A stretch of 64,000 nt of DNA from Clostridia bacterium (GTDB lineage: Bacteria > Bacillota > Clostridia > Christensenellales > Borkfalkiaceae): NCBI GenBank assembly GCA_017465145.1, contig JAFTWU010000001.1, positions 31,252-95,251 of the forward strand, in the 5' to 3' direction. Both the position numbers and the translations under genes were made by a program. The notes beneath the pieces are model-generated. The model worked only from the letters and a program-made list of their open reading frames with translations, was not told the origin of the DNA and ran no database searches. Below, one piece after another: positions 15,567 through 25,753 of this stretch. Position 1 is the first letter of the stretch. Every line of letters starts with the position of its first letter.

Positions 15567-17579
15567 TTAATTTAAAGTTATATCCTTAAGTTTTTCGTAT
15601 TTTTGAACGGCTATCCTGCGAATTTCTTCGGTACAAAGTCCGCTTTCAAACACTTCGTCACTAATCTTTTTAGCAAGGAAAATTGATTCCGTTCCATAGT
15701 TAAGGTTTCCTAAATCAGTCATAAATTTTCCGCTTTGTCTACTACCCATAAAATCGCCAGAACCACGAAGTTTATAGTCGAATTCAGCAATCTTAAAGCC
15801 GTCGTTATTGTCTTTTATGATTTTTAGCCTATCTAAACCTTCCCCTTCATAAACGGAAGTCAATAAAAAGCAATAACTTTTTTTATCCGACCTGCCAACT
15901 CTACCGCGCAATTGATGAAGTTGCGAAAGCCCAAACCTTTCTGCGTTATAAATAACCATAACGGTAGCATCAGGAACGTCTACGCCAACTTCTATAACCG
16001 TTGTACAAACGAGTAAGGATATTTTCTTATCCTTAAAATCTTGCATTACTTGATTTTTTTCTTTATCTTTCATTTTCCCGTGGAAAAGCCCAACTGAAAG
16101 ATTAGGGAATTTTTGAACTATACTTTCAAATAGTTCTGTAACGCTAATAACCGTGCCTTCTTCGTCGCCGTCAATCTTCGGGCATACCAAATAGGCTTGC
16201 TTGCCCTGTTCTATCTCCCTTTCGATAAAGCCAAGCATATCTTCATATTTTTCTTTGGGAACGATATTCGTTTGAATTGCTATACGGTCTTTAGGCTTGT
16301 CCGTAATAGTCGTTATATCTAGATCACCGTAAAAAATTAGCGATAAAGTGCGCGGAATAGGTGTTGCACTCATAACCAAAACGTCTGGAACGTTACCTTT
16401 GTTAGTTAAGGCGCTACGCTGAGCCACGCCAAAACGCTGTTGTTCGTCGCAAACACACAATGATAGATTGTTAAATTGAACGTCTTCTTGTAGAATAGCG
16501 TGTGTGCCGACTACTATTTGATATAAACCCGCTAAAATACCCGCTTTTATACGGCGTTTTTCCGTTGCCGTCATAGAACCCGTTATTAAAACTACGTTAT
16601 AATCTTCAAAAATCTTTTTGGCTACGGCATAATTTTGGCGTGCCAAAACTTCAGTTGGAGCTAAAATAGCCGCTTGATATCCACTTGACACGGCAATATG
16701 AACGGCGCACATACTAACCGCAGTTTTACCGCTACCAACGTCACCTTGCAAAAGTCTATTCATAACCTTTGCACCCGTCATATCTTTGAAAATTTCGTTC
16801 ACCGCTTGTTTTTGTCCTTCGGTAAATTCAAAATTAAAGCGATGTTTAGCAAAATTTTTTAGACTTTCTGCGGTGCAATTATATTTATTTATCCTTACCT
16901 GTTCCCTACTTCCTTTTATAACCTTAAAGGCGGAAATAAGGGCAAAATATTCTTCAACCGCAATTCTATCGGCAGCCGCCTGTTCGCTAGCAAAATCCTT
17001 AGGATTATGCACTTGTCTGTATGCGGAATAAAGGTCTATTAAATTATATTTTTCTATAATATTGTTGGGTATTAAACTCTTTGGTTTTTCAATATCAACG
17101 GATAACCTTGCCGCGTCGCGCACGACTTTTTGAGTTAAGTTTCCCTTTAACGTATATTGCGGAACGATGCCTTGCAATCTAAAAACTTTGTCGCATAACT
17201 CAAAGGACGGATTTATTATACTTACGATACCGTCTTCACGCCTTACTCTGCCGTAAAAAAGATAGTCTTCGCCAACGTTTAGTTTAGATAAAACGTATGG
17301 TTGATTAAACCAAACGATATTAAATACAAATCCTTCTTGTTCGCAAACAGCCCTTATCGTGCCACCGCCACGGCGATAAAACCTTTCGGATTTATTAATA
17401 ATTTTGCCCGCTGTTAGCACTACGTCGTTATGATAGGCGTATTTTAATAGTTGTTTTTCGCGCAAGTCAAGATACCTGCGAGGAAAATACCTAGCAAGGT
17501 CATATGTGTTATAAACACCCGCTTTATTAAAGTCTTGTTCGCGTTTTTCGTTAATTCCGCGAATTTTAGTTAGTTCCAT
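15567..17579 (-). CDS. recG: ATP-dependent DNA helicase RecG
   Basis: This 670-residue protein has the wedge/OB domain first, then helicase motifs LLQGDVGSGKTAVS (Walker A), CDEQQRFG (motif II), MSATPIPRTLSL (motif III) and QLHQLRGRVGRSDKKSYC followed by the TRG region. RecG reverses stalled replication forks and branch-migrates Holliday junctions. The length is slightly below the usual 690. It has no good ribosome site at the chosen ATG. A terminator lies between it and fakA, so it probably has its own promoter in the 80-base gap. Confidence 0.97.
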   Translation of the reverse strand: MELTKIRGINEKREQDFNKAGVYNTYDLARYFPRRYLDLREKQLLKYAYHNDVVLTAGKIINKSERFYRRGGGTIRAVCEQEGFVFNIVWFNQPYVLSKLNVGEDYLFYGRVRREDGIVSIINPSFELCDKVFRLQGIVPQYTLKGNLTQKVVRDAARLSVDIEKPKSLIPNNIIEKYNLIDLYSAYRQVHNPKDFASEQAAADRIAVEEYFALISAFKVIKGSREQVRINKYNCTAESLKNFAKHRFNFEFTEGQKQAVNEIFKDMTGAKVMNRLLQGDVGSGKTAVSMCAVHIAVSSGYQAAILAPTEVLARQNYAVAKKIFEDYNVVLITGSMTATEKRRIKAGILAGLYQIVVGTHAILQEDVQFNNLSLCVCDEQQRFGVAQRSALTNKGNVPDVLVMSATPIPRTLSLIFYGDLDITTITDKPKDRIAIQTNIVPKEKYEDMLGFIEREIEQGKQAYLVCPKIDGDEEGTVISVTELFESIVQKFPNLSVGLFHGKMKDKEKNQVMQDFKDKKISLLVCTTVIEVGVDVPDATVMVIYNAERFGLSQLHQLRGRVGRSDKKSYCFLLTSVYEGEGLDRLKIIKDNNDGFKIAEFDYKLRGSGDFMGSRQSGKFMTDLGNLNYGTESIFLAKKISDEVFESGLCTEEIRRIAVQKYEKLKDITLN

Positions 17580-17621
17580 AGCGCGATTTTTATTTAGCTA
17601 TCCCTTAAAACTTAATTTTAT

Positions 17622-17651
17622 ATAAAAAAGGGAAAGATTTTTATCTTTCCC
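17622..17651 (-). terminator. Terminator of the asp23-fakA operon
   Basis: Stem GGGAAAGAT/ATCTTTCCC (17630-17638, 17643-17651) followed on the minus strand by a six-base T-run. Confidence 0.85.
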
Positions 17652-17659
17652 GCTTTTGT

Positions 17660-19291
17660 TTATTCTAATGCTACGTAATAGTAGTAAATAGGTTGACCGC
17701 CGTAGTGGATTTCAACGTCGCAATCGGGGTACTTTTCCTGTATTGTTTCTGCAAGTTTATTAGCGTCTTCTTCCTTAACGTCTTGACCGTAGTAAAGAGT
17801 GATAATTTCTTCACCGTTCATAAGTTTGTCGATAAGATTTAAGGTTACGGCACTGATATCGTTGCCTTTAGCAAGTATCTTTTTGTTATCCATACCCATA
17901 ATATCGCCAACTTTGATAGAGAAACCGCCGATTTTGGTGTTTCTTACCGCATAGGTAATTTGACCATCGGTAACGGTGTCTAGCGCGTGCACCATGTTTG
18001 CCTTGTTTTCACTAACGGAAATTTCAGGGTTGAAAGCAAGTGCTGCGGCAAAGCCTTGGGGAATACTCTTGGTGGGAATAACGTGAATAGTTTTGTTTTC
18101 CACAAGTGATTTTGCTTGTTCAGCGGCAAGAATAATGTTCTTGTTGTTGGGGAAAACGAACACGTTAGACGCATTTATACGTTGAACGGCATCTGCGATA
18201 TCGCTTGCAGACGGGTTCATTGATTGACCACCTTCAATAACGGCGTCTACCATTAAGTCCTTAAAGATGTTGGTGACACCTTCACCTGCAGAAACGGCAA
18301 GCATACCGATTTCTTTCTTTTCTTCTTCAAGTTTTTTCATTAGAGCACGATTTTGCTCTAACATATTTTCAATTTTAATCTTGTCAAGTTCGCCAAGTTC
18401 AAGCGCTTTGGTTAAAACAACGCCCGGCTTGTTGGTGTGAACGTGAACTTTAACGAATTCTAAGTCACCTATAACGATTTCGCTATCGCCGATAGTCATT
18501 AAGAATTCTCTAAAACGCTTAATATCAGCGGTTGTAGTCTTCTTTTTAAGGTTAATAATAAAGAATTCCGTGCAATATGCGAATTCGATATTGCCTAAAC
18601 TCATTAAATCTGCGTGGTTGTCAACGGGAACTTCGTTGGTTTCTACGGTAGTAGCAACGTTTTCCGCTTCAATGGTTTCACCCATCAACGCCTTAAACAT
18701 ACCCGTTAGAACAAAAATTATACCCTTACCACCGGCGTCTACAACGCCTGCTTTTTTAAGAACGGGAAGCAGCGTGGGTGTTAAATCTAGCGCCTTGTTA
18801 CCTGCGCTGATAATTTCAGGGAAGAAAGTTTCAAAATCTTTAAACTTACTGCGAACTGATTGAGCGTGTTCCGCAGTCATTCTAATTACCGTTAAAATCG
18901 TGCCTTCCTTAGGACGAGAAACGGCGCTATATGCAACTTCTGCACCGGTTGCTAGTGCGCTTGCAAAAATCTTAGTATCGATTTCTTCAACGTTTTTGAT
19001 GGTATTGCACATACCACGTAAAATTTGTGATAAGATAACGCCTGAGTTACCGCGTGCACCACGGAGAGCACCACGAGAAATTGCATCGGCAATATCTACT
19101 AATTTGTTACTTTTACAATTTATAACTTCTTTAACCGCTGACTGTAAAGTTAGCGACATGTTTGTACCGGTATCACCGTCAGGCACGGGGAACACGTTAA
19201 GTGAATCGACAAGTGCCCTGTTAACTTCTAATAATTTTGCGGCAGCAAGGAACATCGATTTGAACGTTGCACCGTTTATTGTTTTTTGCAT
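17660..19291 (-). CDS. fakA: Fatty acid kinase catalytic subunit (FakA, DhaL domain)
   Basis: This 543-residue protein has an N-terminal DhaL kinase domain with NVFPVPDGDTGTNMS (Mg-ATP aspartates), RGARGNSGVILSQILRG and DAGGKGI, then the FakA middle and C-terminal domains. It phosphorylates fatty acids bound to DegV/FakB proteins, feeding phospholipid synthesis. It follows the Asp23 gene, as in most Firmicutes. AGGTG precedes the ATG. Confidence 0.93.
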   Translation of the reverse strand: MQKTINGATFKSMFLAAAKLLEVNRALVDSLNVFPVPDGDTGTNMSLTLQSAVKEVINCKSNKLVDIADAISRGALRGARGNSGVILSQILRGMCNTIKNVEEIDTKIFASALATGAEVAYSAVSRPKEGTILTVIRMTAEHAQSVRSKFKDFETFFPEIISAGNKALDLTPTLLPVLKKAGVVDAGGKGIIFVLTGMFKALMGETIEAENVATTVETNEVPVDNHADLMSLGNIEFAYCTEFFIINLKKKTTTADIKRFREFLMTIGDSEIVIGDLEFVKVHVHTNKPGVVLTKALELGELDKIKIENMLEQNRALMKKLEEEKKEIGMLAVSAGEGVTNIFKDLMVDAVIEGGQSMNPSASDIADAVQRINASNVFVFPNNKNIILAAEQAKSLVENKTIHVIPTKSIPQGFAAALAFNPEISVSENKANMVHALDTVTDGQITYAVRNTKIGGFSIKVGDIMGMDNKKILAKGNDISAVTLNLIDKLMNGEEIITLYYGQDVKEEDANKLAETIQEKYPDCDVEIHYGGQPIYYYYVALE

Positions 19292-19333
19292 ATATACACC
19301 TAAAAGATTATAACCAAATTTAATTTAATATTT

Positions 19334-19684
19334 TTAGCGTTCAACACCAAGGACGCTTACGTCGATTGTGTCAACAATCATGCCGGTAAAACGTTCTACC
19401 TTATATTTTACGGATTCTTTCAATGCTTCAACTACTGCTTTAATTGATACACCGAATTTTACCAAAACGGAAATTTCAATAAAAATTCTTTCGCCTAAAG
19501 TACGAACCTTTACGCCCTTACCCGCAGAGCCAAACTTGAAATAGCCAAACACCGTTTCTGAAAGATTTTTCGGTGCAAAACCAACAACGCCGTAGCAATC
19601 TGTTGCAACGTGCGAAACGAATCTTTCTATGGTGGCATCTGAAATAACTATCTTGCCGTAAATGTTTTCGGTTTTAACTGACAT
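19334..19684 (-). CDS. Asp23/Gls24-family envelope stress protein
   Basis: This 116-residue protein has the Asp23 fold pattern: KIVISDATIERFVSHVATDCYGVVGF at the start, GVKVRTLGERIFIEISVLVKFGVSI in the middle and a C-terminal helix ESVKYKVERFTG. It corresponds to B. subtilis YloU, which always precedes yloV/fakA. The function is not settled; some relatives localise to the membrane. GGGG lies 7 bases before the ATG. Confidence 0.9.
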   Translation of the reverse strand: MSVKTENIYGKIVISDATIERFVSHVATDCYGVVGFAPKNLSETVFGYFKFGSAGKGVKVRTLGERIFIEISVLVKFGVSIKAVVEALKESVKYKVERFTGMIVDTIDVSVLGVER

Positions 19685-19819
19685 AATAACCCCTTGAGTT
19701 TAACTATACATATTTTACAATATTTTATTACTAATTGCAACAGTTTAAGATAAATTCCGTCTATTTTTGCCTTTATTAAAAATTTTATAGCAATTTTTTT
19801 TATTTTAAGCGTAAATTTG

Positions 19820-19848
19820 TTGCAATTTATTTACTTTTATGGTAAAGT
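19820..19848 (+). promoter_or_regulatory. rpmB promoter
   Basis: TTGCAA (19820-19825), 17-base spacer, TAAAGT (19843-19848). Confidence 0.6.
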
Positions 19849-19891
19849 ATTTTGTAGTTAATTTTAGCAAATTTCCATGGAGGATGTTAAT

Positions 19892-20083
19892 ATGAGCAGA
19901 GTATGTAGCGTATGCGGTAAAGGTAAATTATCTGGTAACTTGGTTAGCCACTCTAACCGTAAGACCCCTAAACTTTATGAAGCTAACCTTCAAAAGGTAA
20001 GCGTTAAAAATGCTAACGGTACCGTTTCTAAAGAATACGTTTGTACCAGATGCTTAAAAGCCGGCAAAGTTGAAAGGGCTTAA
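19892..20083 (+). CDS. rpmB: 50S ribosomal protein L28 (zinc-ribbon form)
   Basis: This 63-residue protein starts MSRVCSVCGKGKLSGN and ends YVCTRCLKAGKV, so both CxxC pairs of the zinc-binding form are present. Such C+ forms suggest a zinc-free paralogue may exist elsewhere for zinc limitation. The ATG at 19892 follows GGAGG by 8 bases; an upstream in-frame ATG at 19877 is rejected. It is divergent from the asp23-fakA operon, as in Bacillus. Confidence 0.96.
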   Translation: MSRVCSVCGKGKLSGNLVSHSNRKTPKLYEANLQKVSVKNANGTVSKEYVCTRCLKAGKVERA

Positions 20084-20110
20084 TTTATCATTATCTATTA
20101 TTTAAAAATT

Positions 20111-20145
20111 AAATCGGGTTTTCAAACGAAAACCCGATTTTTTTA
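20111..20145. terminator. Bidirectional terminator between rpmB and the ABC exporter
   Basis: Perfect 12-bp stem AAATCGGGTTTT/AAAACCCGATTT with T-runs in both directions. Confidence 0.9.
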
Positions 20146-20206
20146 TTTGTTTTTTTACCTGCTTTATATTTTCTTTTTGCTTTATCGACTATTATGCATT
20201 AAAACT

Positions 20207-22705
20207 CTATTCCGTTCTTAAGGCAACTACGGGGTCTTTTTTTGCGGCAATTTTTGCGGGAACTAAACCTGCAAGCAAGGTTAAAACGATACTTATAATT
20301 ATTAATATTATTGCCGCCAAAGGATTAAGCACGGCAAGATTGCCAACGCCCGCTACTAGCGAAGTTAAAATTATATTTACGAATATACATAATATATAAG
20401 TTACGATAACACCAAACACGCCCGCAAATAAACCTATAAGGAAAGTTTCAGCGTTAAATACGCTAGAGATTTCACGTTTAGACGCCCCAAGCGCACGCAG
20501 CACACCGATTTCTTTGGTGCGTTCTACTACCGACGTATAGGTAATTATACTTATCATAACGCTAGAAACGATTAGCGAAACTGAAGTTAGCGCAACCAAA
20601 ACGTAAGTGATAGCGTCTACCATAGTATTCATCATACCGAACATATCACTCATCATATCAGAGTAAGTTATAATTTTTCCATCGTCTTCTGGTAGAGCGT
20701 TATTCCACGCATCGATATATGCTTTAATTTGGTTTTTACTTTCAAAATCTTTAGCAAAAATACTTATAGAACTTGGCGTATCGTATGCCGCAACAGACCT
20801 TGCAAGCGCGCCGTAAATAGCCGCACCGTTAGGTATCATACTTGGTGGATTTTCGGCAAGTTCTTTTGCTTTTACAGCAACCGTACCGTCTTTATTTTCG
20901 CTTAAAACTTTATCTACTAGTGCCCTTGTATAAGCAATACCTGGACTTAAAATACCCGAAACGTTTTCTTTAGGACGAATTACTGCAACTATTTCTATAA
21001 CGTTTTCTTCTGCCGTTATAGACGTTTTATCAAGGTTTTCTTCGGTAATTTGATTAATCGTGGTGTTGCCCATTATTTCCGTTACCGTGTAGTTGTGAGA
21101 GTTGTTTCCAAGATAGAACTTTTTGCCAACCATATCTTCTAATTCAATGCCGTCTTCTATCTTTTCAAACTTAAAATCGTTGGTGCTTTCGTCTATGTCA
21201 CAGTTCATATAACCAAGTAAAGTTAACGTGATATCGTCTATACCGTTAAATTGGTCAACGACTAAAACAAGTTGATTAGCCCCCGCTTGATTAAAGGTCG
21301 GCCAATCGCCCCATAATTTATCGTATTGGTCTTTAATAAGGTCACCACTAGGCATTTCTTGAACGGTGGGAATATAATTACGGATAAGCCCCGCACTCAT
21401 CATTCCACCCATTGCGCTATCTATCTTGCCAGAGAACTTTTCTTCAAGTTCGGTAGCAATTCTATCGATAGAAGAAAATCTCTTTACGCCGTTTAAGGTG
21501 ATATCGGTAAAGATATAACTTTCTAAATTAAAGCCGTAATTATAGTTTATTGCATAGTAAAGTTCGGGGTTAGTTTGGTTTAAATAGTGCAAAAAACCGC
21601 CTTCGCTTTTATCGTTTATAATATTGCTCTTTAGCATACCTGCAAGGTTGTTAAAGCCTTCTTGAACGAAAATATTATCTAATTGTGGGTATTTTTCCTT
21701 TAGTTCCGTTTGGTATATTTCGTTTGCACCGGAAAGGTCAACCGCGCTTTCGCTTATGGTTAATGGATACGCCGATAAACTATCCGTTTGCATTTGCGCC
21801 ATATAGGCGTTAAATCCGTTTGAAAGCGCCAAAACAAGTGCAACGCCGATAATACCGATACTGCCCGCAATTGACGTTAAAATGGTCCTTGCCTTTTTAG
21901 AAATAAGGTTTCGGAGTGAAAGCCCTAGCGCCGTTTTTAAGCCCATTTTAGGCTTGCGCATTACCTTTGGGGTTGGCTCTATCGTTTGCTTAAACGGGTT
22001 GGTGTCGTCCGTTTTTTCGCCGTCTAAAAGCCTTATAATTCTCGTTGAATACTTGTCGGCTAGTTCTGGGTTATGCGTTACCATAATAACCAAGCGGTCT
22101 TTTGAAATTTCTTTAAGAAGTTCCATAATTTGCACGCTTGTTTCAGTATCTAATGCGCCCGTAGGTTCGTCTGCCAAAATAATTTGTGGATTATTAATTA
22201 AAGCACGCGCTATAGCAACCCTTTGCATTTGCCCGCCTGAAAGTTGGTTGGGCTTTTTGTTTTCTTGCCCCGCTAAACCTACTTCACCTAGAATTTTAAT
22301 AGCACGTTCTTTACGTTCTTTTTTAGAAATGCCAGAAAGTTCTAGCGCAAGTTCTACGTTAGATAAAACCGTTTGGTGAGGAATTAAGTTATAACTTTGG
22401 AACACGAAACCTATACTGTTGTTTCTATAAGCATCCCAATCTTTATCGTTAAAGTTTTTGGTTGATTTTCCGCCGATAACAAGGTCGCCGTCGGTATATC
22501 TATCTAAACCGCCTATAATGTTAAGCAAGGTGGTTTTACCACAACCAGACGGCCCTAAGATTGCAACGAATTCACTTGAACGGAATTCTAAATCAACGTT
22601 TTTTAATGCACAAACTTGCGTTTCACCCGTACCGTAAATTTTAGTAATTTCGGTAAGTTTTAACGCGCCCGCTTGCCCTTTAATTTTAGCATCGGTCTTT
22701 GCCAT
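20207..22705 (-). CDS. MacB-like ABC transporter (ATPase fused to FtsX permease)
   Basis: This 832-residue protein has an N-terminal LolD/MacB-type ATPase (Walker A GPSGCGKTT, signature LSGGQMQRVA, Walker B IILADEPTGALD, about 1-230), a linker, a first membrane helix near 275, a large external domain of roughly 350 residues, and three C-terminal FtsX helices including ERTKEIGVLRALGASKREI. Such mechanotransmission transporters export peptides or lipoproteins, or sense antibiotics. There is no adaptor protein nearby. Two TTGAC/GTCAA palindromes upstream suggest regulated expression. Confidence 0.9.
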   Translation of the reverse strand: MAKTDAKIKGQAGALKLTEITKIYGTGETQVCALKNVDLEFRSSEFVAILGPSGCGKTTLLNIIGGLDRYTDGDLVIGGKSTKNFNDKDWDAYRNNSIGFVFQSYNLIPHQTVLSNVELALELSGISKKERKERAIKILGEVGLAGQENKKPNQLSGGQMQRVAIARALINNPQIILADEPTGALDTETSVQIMELLKEISKDRLVIMVTHNPELADKYSTRIIRLLDGEKTDDTNPFKQTIEPTPKVMRKPKMGLKTALGLSLRNLISKKARTILTSIAGSIGIIGVALVLALSNGFNAYMAQMQTDSLSAYPLTISESAVDLSGANEIYQTELKEKYPQLDNIFVQEGFNNLAGMLKSNIINDKSEGGFLHYLNQTNPELYYAINYNYGFNLESYIFTDITLNGVKRFSSIDRIATELEEKFSGKIDSAMGGMMSAGLIRNYIPTVQEMPSGDLIKDQYDKLWGDWPTFNQAGANQLVLVVDQFNGIDDITLTLLGYMNCDIDESTNDFKFEKIEDGIELEDMVGKKFYLGNNSHNYTVTEIMGNTTINQITEENLDKTSITAEENVIEIVAVIRPKENVSGILSPGIAYTRALVDKVLSENKDGTVAVKAKELAENPPSMIPNGAAIYGALARSVAAYDTPSSISIFAKDFESKNQIKAYIDAWNNALPEDDGKIITYSDMMSDMFGMMNTMVDAITYVLVALTSVSLIVSSVMISIITYTSVVERTKEIGVLRALGASKREISSVFNAETFLIGLFAGVFGVIVTYILCIFVNIILTSLVAGVGNLAVLNPLAAIILIIISIVLTLLAGLVPAKIAAKKDPVVALRTE

Positions 22706-22745
22706 TTTACACTCTCCTTTAATGGTGTATTTACTCTAAGTAAAA

Positions 22746-22819
22746 TTGACGGAAATCGTCAATGTTTTTCTAGGTTTTTCGTTTCTTTTATATTATATAT
22801 ATTTTGACTTTCGTGTCAA
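22746..22819 (-). promoter_or_regulatory. Promoter and two palindromic sites before the ABC exporter
   Basis: Minus-strand TTGACA (22814-22819), 16-base spacer, TATAAT (22792-22797). Two palindromes of the type TTGAC-N6/7-GTCAA occur, at 22746-22762 (downstream of the start site) and at 22804-22819 (overlapping -35). Confidence 0.65.
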
Positions 22820-22856
22820 TTAATTTTTGATATATATTTTATATTTTTAAATGTTT

Positions 22857-22890
22857 AAAGCAGTCCGCATAGCAGACTGCTTTATTTTTA
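22857..22890 (-). terminator. Terminator of the P-type ATPase gene
   Basis: Stem AAAGCAGTC/GACTGCTTT (22857-22865, 22875-22883). The T-run is weak on the minus strand. Confidence 0.65.
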
Positions 22891-22895
22891 TATAC

Positions 22896-25538
22896 CTATT
22901 TATCTTTATTCTTTTTAGCCATTCTTTTTTGGTGTAAAAAGGTAATCAGCTTGCTAATTTCCATAACGAAGAAAGGAACGATTGCTAAGCCAAAGCCAAG
23001 CAAATAGCCTTGCCAACCAAGAAGTTCAAGAGCAAACGCAGTTCTAACACCAGGGGTAAATAATACGAATATTACTAAAAGTAAAGATGCTAGAGCGGCT
23101 AGATTTAACTTTTTGTTGGTGAAAAAGCCTATTCTAAATAGAGAGTGTTCACTTCTCATATTAAATACTTGAATTACTTGTGAAACGGATAAGGTTATAA
23201 ACGCTGTTGTTCTGCCACCTTCTAGCGTGCCCGTAATCATTTGACCAAAATAGAAAGATGCAAGTGCTAAGCCACCGAACATTACGCCTTGAAGAATAAT
23301 TTTAACACCGTAGCCGTGCGCAAAAAGACCTTCCGTTTTAGGCTTGGGTTTTTTATTCATAACGTCCTTTTCAACAGGTTCCATACCAAGCGCGATAGCG
23401 GGCAAACTGTCGGTTACAAGGTTAATCCAAAGTAGTTGCATTGATAATAGGGGGGTTACTTGCCACAAAAGCATTGCCATAAATACTACTACGACTTCAC
23501 CTATGTTGGTGCCAAGTAAAAAGCCCACTACCTTTTTGATGTTTGCATATATACCGCGACCTTCTCTTACGGCGTCTACGATAGTTGCAAAGTTATCGTC
23601 GGTAAGCGTCATATCAGCCGCGCCTTTAGCAACGTCTGTACCCGTTATACCCATAGCGCAACCTATATCTGCCGCCTTTAGCGCGGGTGCGTCGTTAACG
23701 CCGTCCCCCGTCATAGATACCACTTGACCTTTCTTTTGCCAAGCCTTAACTATACGAATTTTGTTTTCGGGCGAAACGCGGGCGTAAACGGAAATATTTT
23801 CAACTTCACGGTCTAGTTCTTCATCGCTCATAGCGTCAAGTTCTGCGCCCGTTATTGCCCTATCTCCGTCAAGTAAAATACCAAGTTCTCTCGCTATAGC
23901 AGATGCCGTTACAACGTGGTCGCCCGTAATCATAACGGGTTTAATACCTGCTTGACGGCAAACTTTAACCGCTTCTTTAGCTTCTGGTCTTGGGGGGTCT
24001 ATCATACCGACTAAACCCATAAAGGTTAAGCCGTTTTCTAAGTCTTCACTAGTGGGATTATCGGGAACGGAATCTACCACTTTATAAGCAACTGCAAGCA
24101 CGCGTAAAGCAGATGAACTCATCTCTTCATTTATAGCCTTAGCGGTGGCAAAATCGCCCTTAACACAGCGTTTTTCCATCACGTCAACAGCACCTTTAAC
24201 GATAACCACGTATTTGCCGTCTATTTTATTTACCGTGCTCATAAGTTTACGGTCAGAATCGAAAGGTATACCTGCTAGACGGGGATAATTTTTGTTTAAT
24301 TCATCTTTAGGTAAGCCGTTTTTGTGTGCTGCCAAAACGATAGCCGTTTCGGTGGGGTCGCCTATGTGAACTTCTTTGCCGTGGTCGAACACGACTGAGC
24401 CGTCTGAACAAAGGGTAGCGTAACTTAAAAGTTTTTTGATGGGTTCTGAATTGTCAGCGTTAATTTCTTCAGTTTCGGCGTTCCCGTCAACGTATGCCTT
24501 AACAAGCGTCATGCGGTTCATAGTAAGCGTGCCCGTTTTATCGGAACAAATTATTGACGCGCTACCAAGCGTTTCAACGGCGGGAAGTCTGCGAATTATC
24601 GCATTCTTTTTAACCATACGTTGAACGCCGATAGATAAAACTATGGTTACTATTGCAGGTAAACCTTCGGGGATAGCGGAAACGGCTAAAGATACCGCCG
24701 TCATAAAGATATCCATTGGGTCTAACTTGGCAATAAGACCGATTACGAAAATTATAGCGCAAGCACCGATAGCCAAAAATCCAAGGTATTTGCCAAGCTT
24801 TGCAAGTTTTTCTTGCAAGGGGGTTTGACCTTCACCTTCGTTTGCCAAAAGGTTAGCAATTTTGCCCATTTCGGTATTCATGCCCGTAGCGGTAACAACC
24901 GCCATAGCCGTGCCGTAGGTTATGCTACAACCAGAAAACACCATATTTGTTCTGTCGCCTATAGACGCCTTTTCTTTAACTACGGCGTTTGCATCTTTTT
25001 CAGAAGGAACTGATTCGCCCGTTAGCGCAGATTCTTCACTTTTTAAGCTTACGCTACGGATAAGGCGCGCGTCGGCGGGAACGAAATCGCCCGCTTCTAG
25101 TAAAATTATATCGCCGGGAACTAGTTCGGACGCGTTGATAATCATTTCTTTACCGTCGCGAAGAACTCTAGCGTGGGGCGCGGACATATTAGATAGTGCG
25201 TCTAGCGCCTTTTCCGCCTTGCTTTCTTGCACCACGCCCATTACCGCGTTGATAATTACGATAAGCAAAATAAGGGCGGGCTCAAAGAATTCCTTGGGTT
25301 CTCCGTCGATAATTGCTAAAACGAAAGATACTACCGCTGCGATAAGCAGGATAATAATCATAACGTCTTTGAACTGCATTAAAAAGCGTTGAAATATTGA
25401 TTTCTTTTTCTTTTCCTTTAATTTGTTTTCGCCAAATTGCTCTTTTCTTTTAGCAACTTCGGCAGAAGTTAAACCTTTAGTAAAATCTGATTTTAATTCG
25501 GTTATAACTTCTTGTGCGTTTTTTGTGTGAGCGTTCAC
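22896..25538 (-). CDS. Cation-translocating P-type ATPase (Ca2+-type, probable Mn2+ exporter)
   Basis: This 880-residue type II P-ATPase has the phosphorylation motif CSDKTGTLTMN, the TGES actuator loop LTGESVPS, GDGVNDAPALK, M4 AIPEGLPAIV and M6 NLVTDSLPAIALG, as in Ca2+/Mn2+ pumps. The GTG at 25538 is chosen because AAGGAG lies 6 bases upstream of it; the in-frame ATG at 25556 overlaps that site. The transcript leader carries a probable manganese riboswitch and terminator, so expression should rise with Mn2+, and export of Mn2+ is the likely role (as for Lactococcus YoaB). The C-terminus is lysine-rich. Confidence 0.92.
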   Translation of the reverse strand: MNAHTKNAQEVITELKSDFTKGLTSAEVAKRKEQFGENKLKEKKKKSIFQRFLMQFKDVMIIILLIAAVVSFVLAIIDGEPKEFFEPALILLIVIINAVMGVVQESKAEKALDALSNMSAPHARVLRDGKEMIINASELVPGDIILLEAGDFVPADARLIRSVSLKSEESALTGESVPSEKDANAVVKEKASIGDRTNMVFSGCSITYGTAMAVVTATGMNTEMGKIANLLANEGEGQTPLQEKLAKLGKYLGFLAIGACAIIFVIGLIAKLDPMDIFMTAVSLAVSAIPEGLPAIVTIVLSIGVQRMVKKNAIIRRLPAVETLGSASIICSDKTGTLTMNRMTLVKAYVDGNAETEEINADNSEPIKKLLSYATLCSDGSVVFDHGKEVHIGDPTETAIVLAAHKNGLPKDELNKNYPRLAGIPFDSDRKLMSTVNKIDGKYVVIVKGAVDVMEKRCVKGDFATAKAINEEMSSSALRVLAVAYKVVDSVPDNPTSEDLENGLTFMGLVGMIDPPRPEAKEAVKVCRQAGIKPVMITGDHVVTASAIARELGILLDGDRAITGAELDAMSDEELDREVENISVYARVSPENKIRIVKAWQKKGQVVSMTGDGVNDAPALKAADIGCAMGITGTDVAKGAADMTLTDDNFATIVDAVREGRGIYANIKKVVGFLLGTNIGEVVVVFMAMLLWQVTPLLSMQLLWINLVTDSLPAIALGMEPVEKDVMNKKPKPKTEGLFAHGYGVKIILQGVMFGGLALASFYFGQMITGTLEGGRTTAFITLSVSQVIQVFNMRSEHSLFRIGFFTNKKLNLAALASLLLVIFVLFTPGVRTAFALELLGWQGYLLGFGLAIVPFFVMEISKLITFLHQKRMAKKNKDK

Positions 25539-25703
25539 CTTTCTCTCCTTAAACATTTATATATAATATATACGATATATAATATACACGGACTTTGCCG
25601 TTAATTATACCTATTGTTTTTTATATTTATTGCCAAAAAGGGCGCAAAATATAAAATAATTGATAAAACTTTCTAAATTTAACCTACCTTACGGCGGTAA
25701 GAT

Positions 25704-25735
25704 AATATTAAAAGGGTACGGCGATTGCCGTACCC
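25704..25735 (-). terminator. Expression-platform terminator of the P-type ATPase leader
   Basis: Perfect 9-bp stem GGGTACGGC/GCCGTACCC (25714-25722, 25727-25735), loop GATT, followed on the minus strand by TTTTAATATT. It sits directly after the aptamer and about 165 bases before the coding region, as expected for transcriptional riboswitch control. Confidence 0.85.
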
Positions 25736-25753
25736 TAAATTTTAACCCGATTA

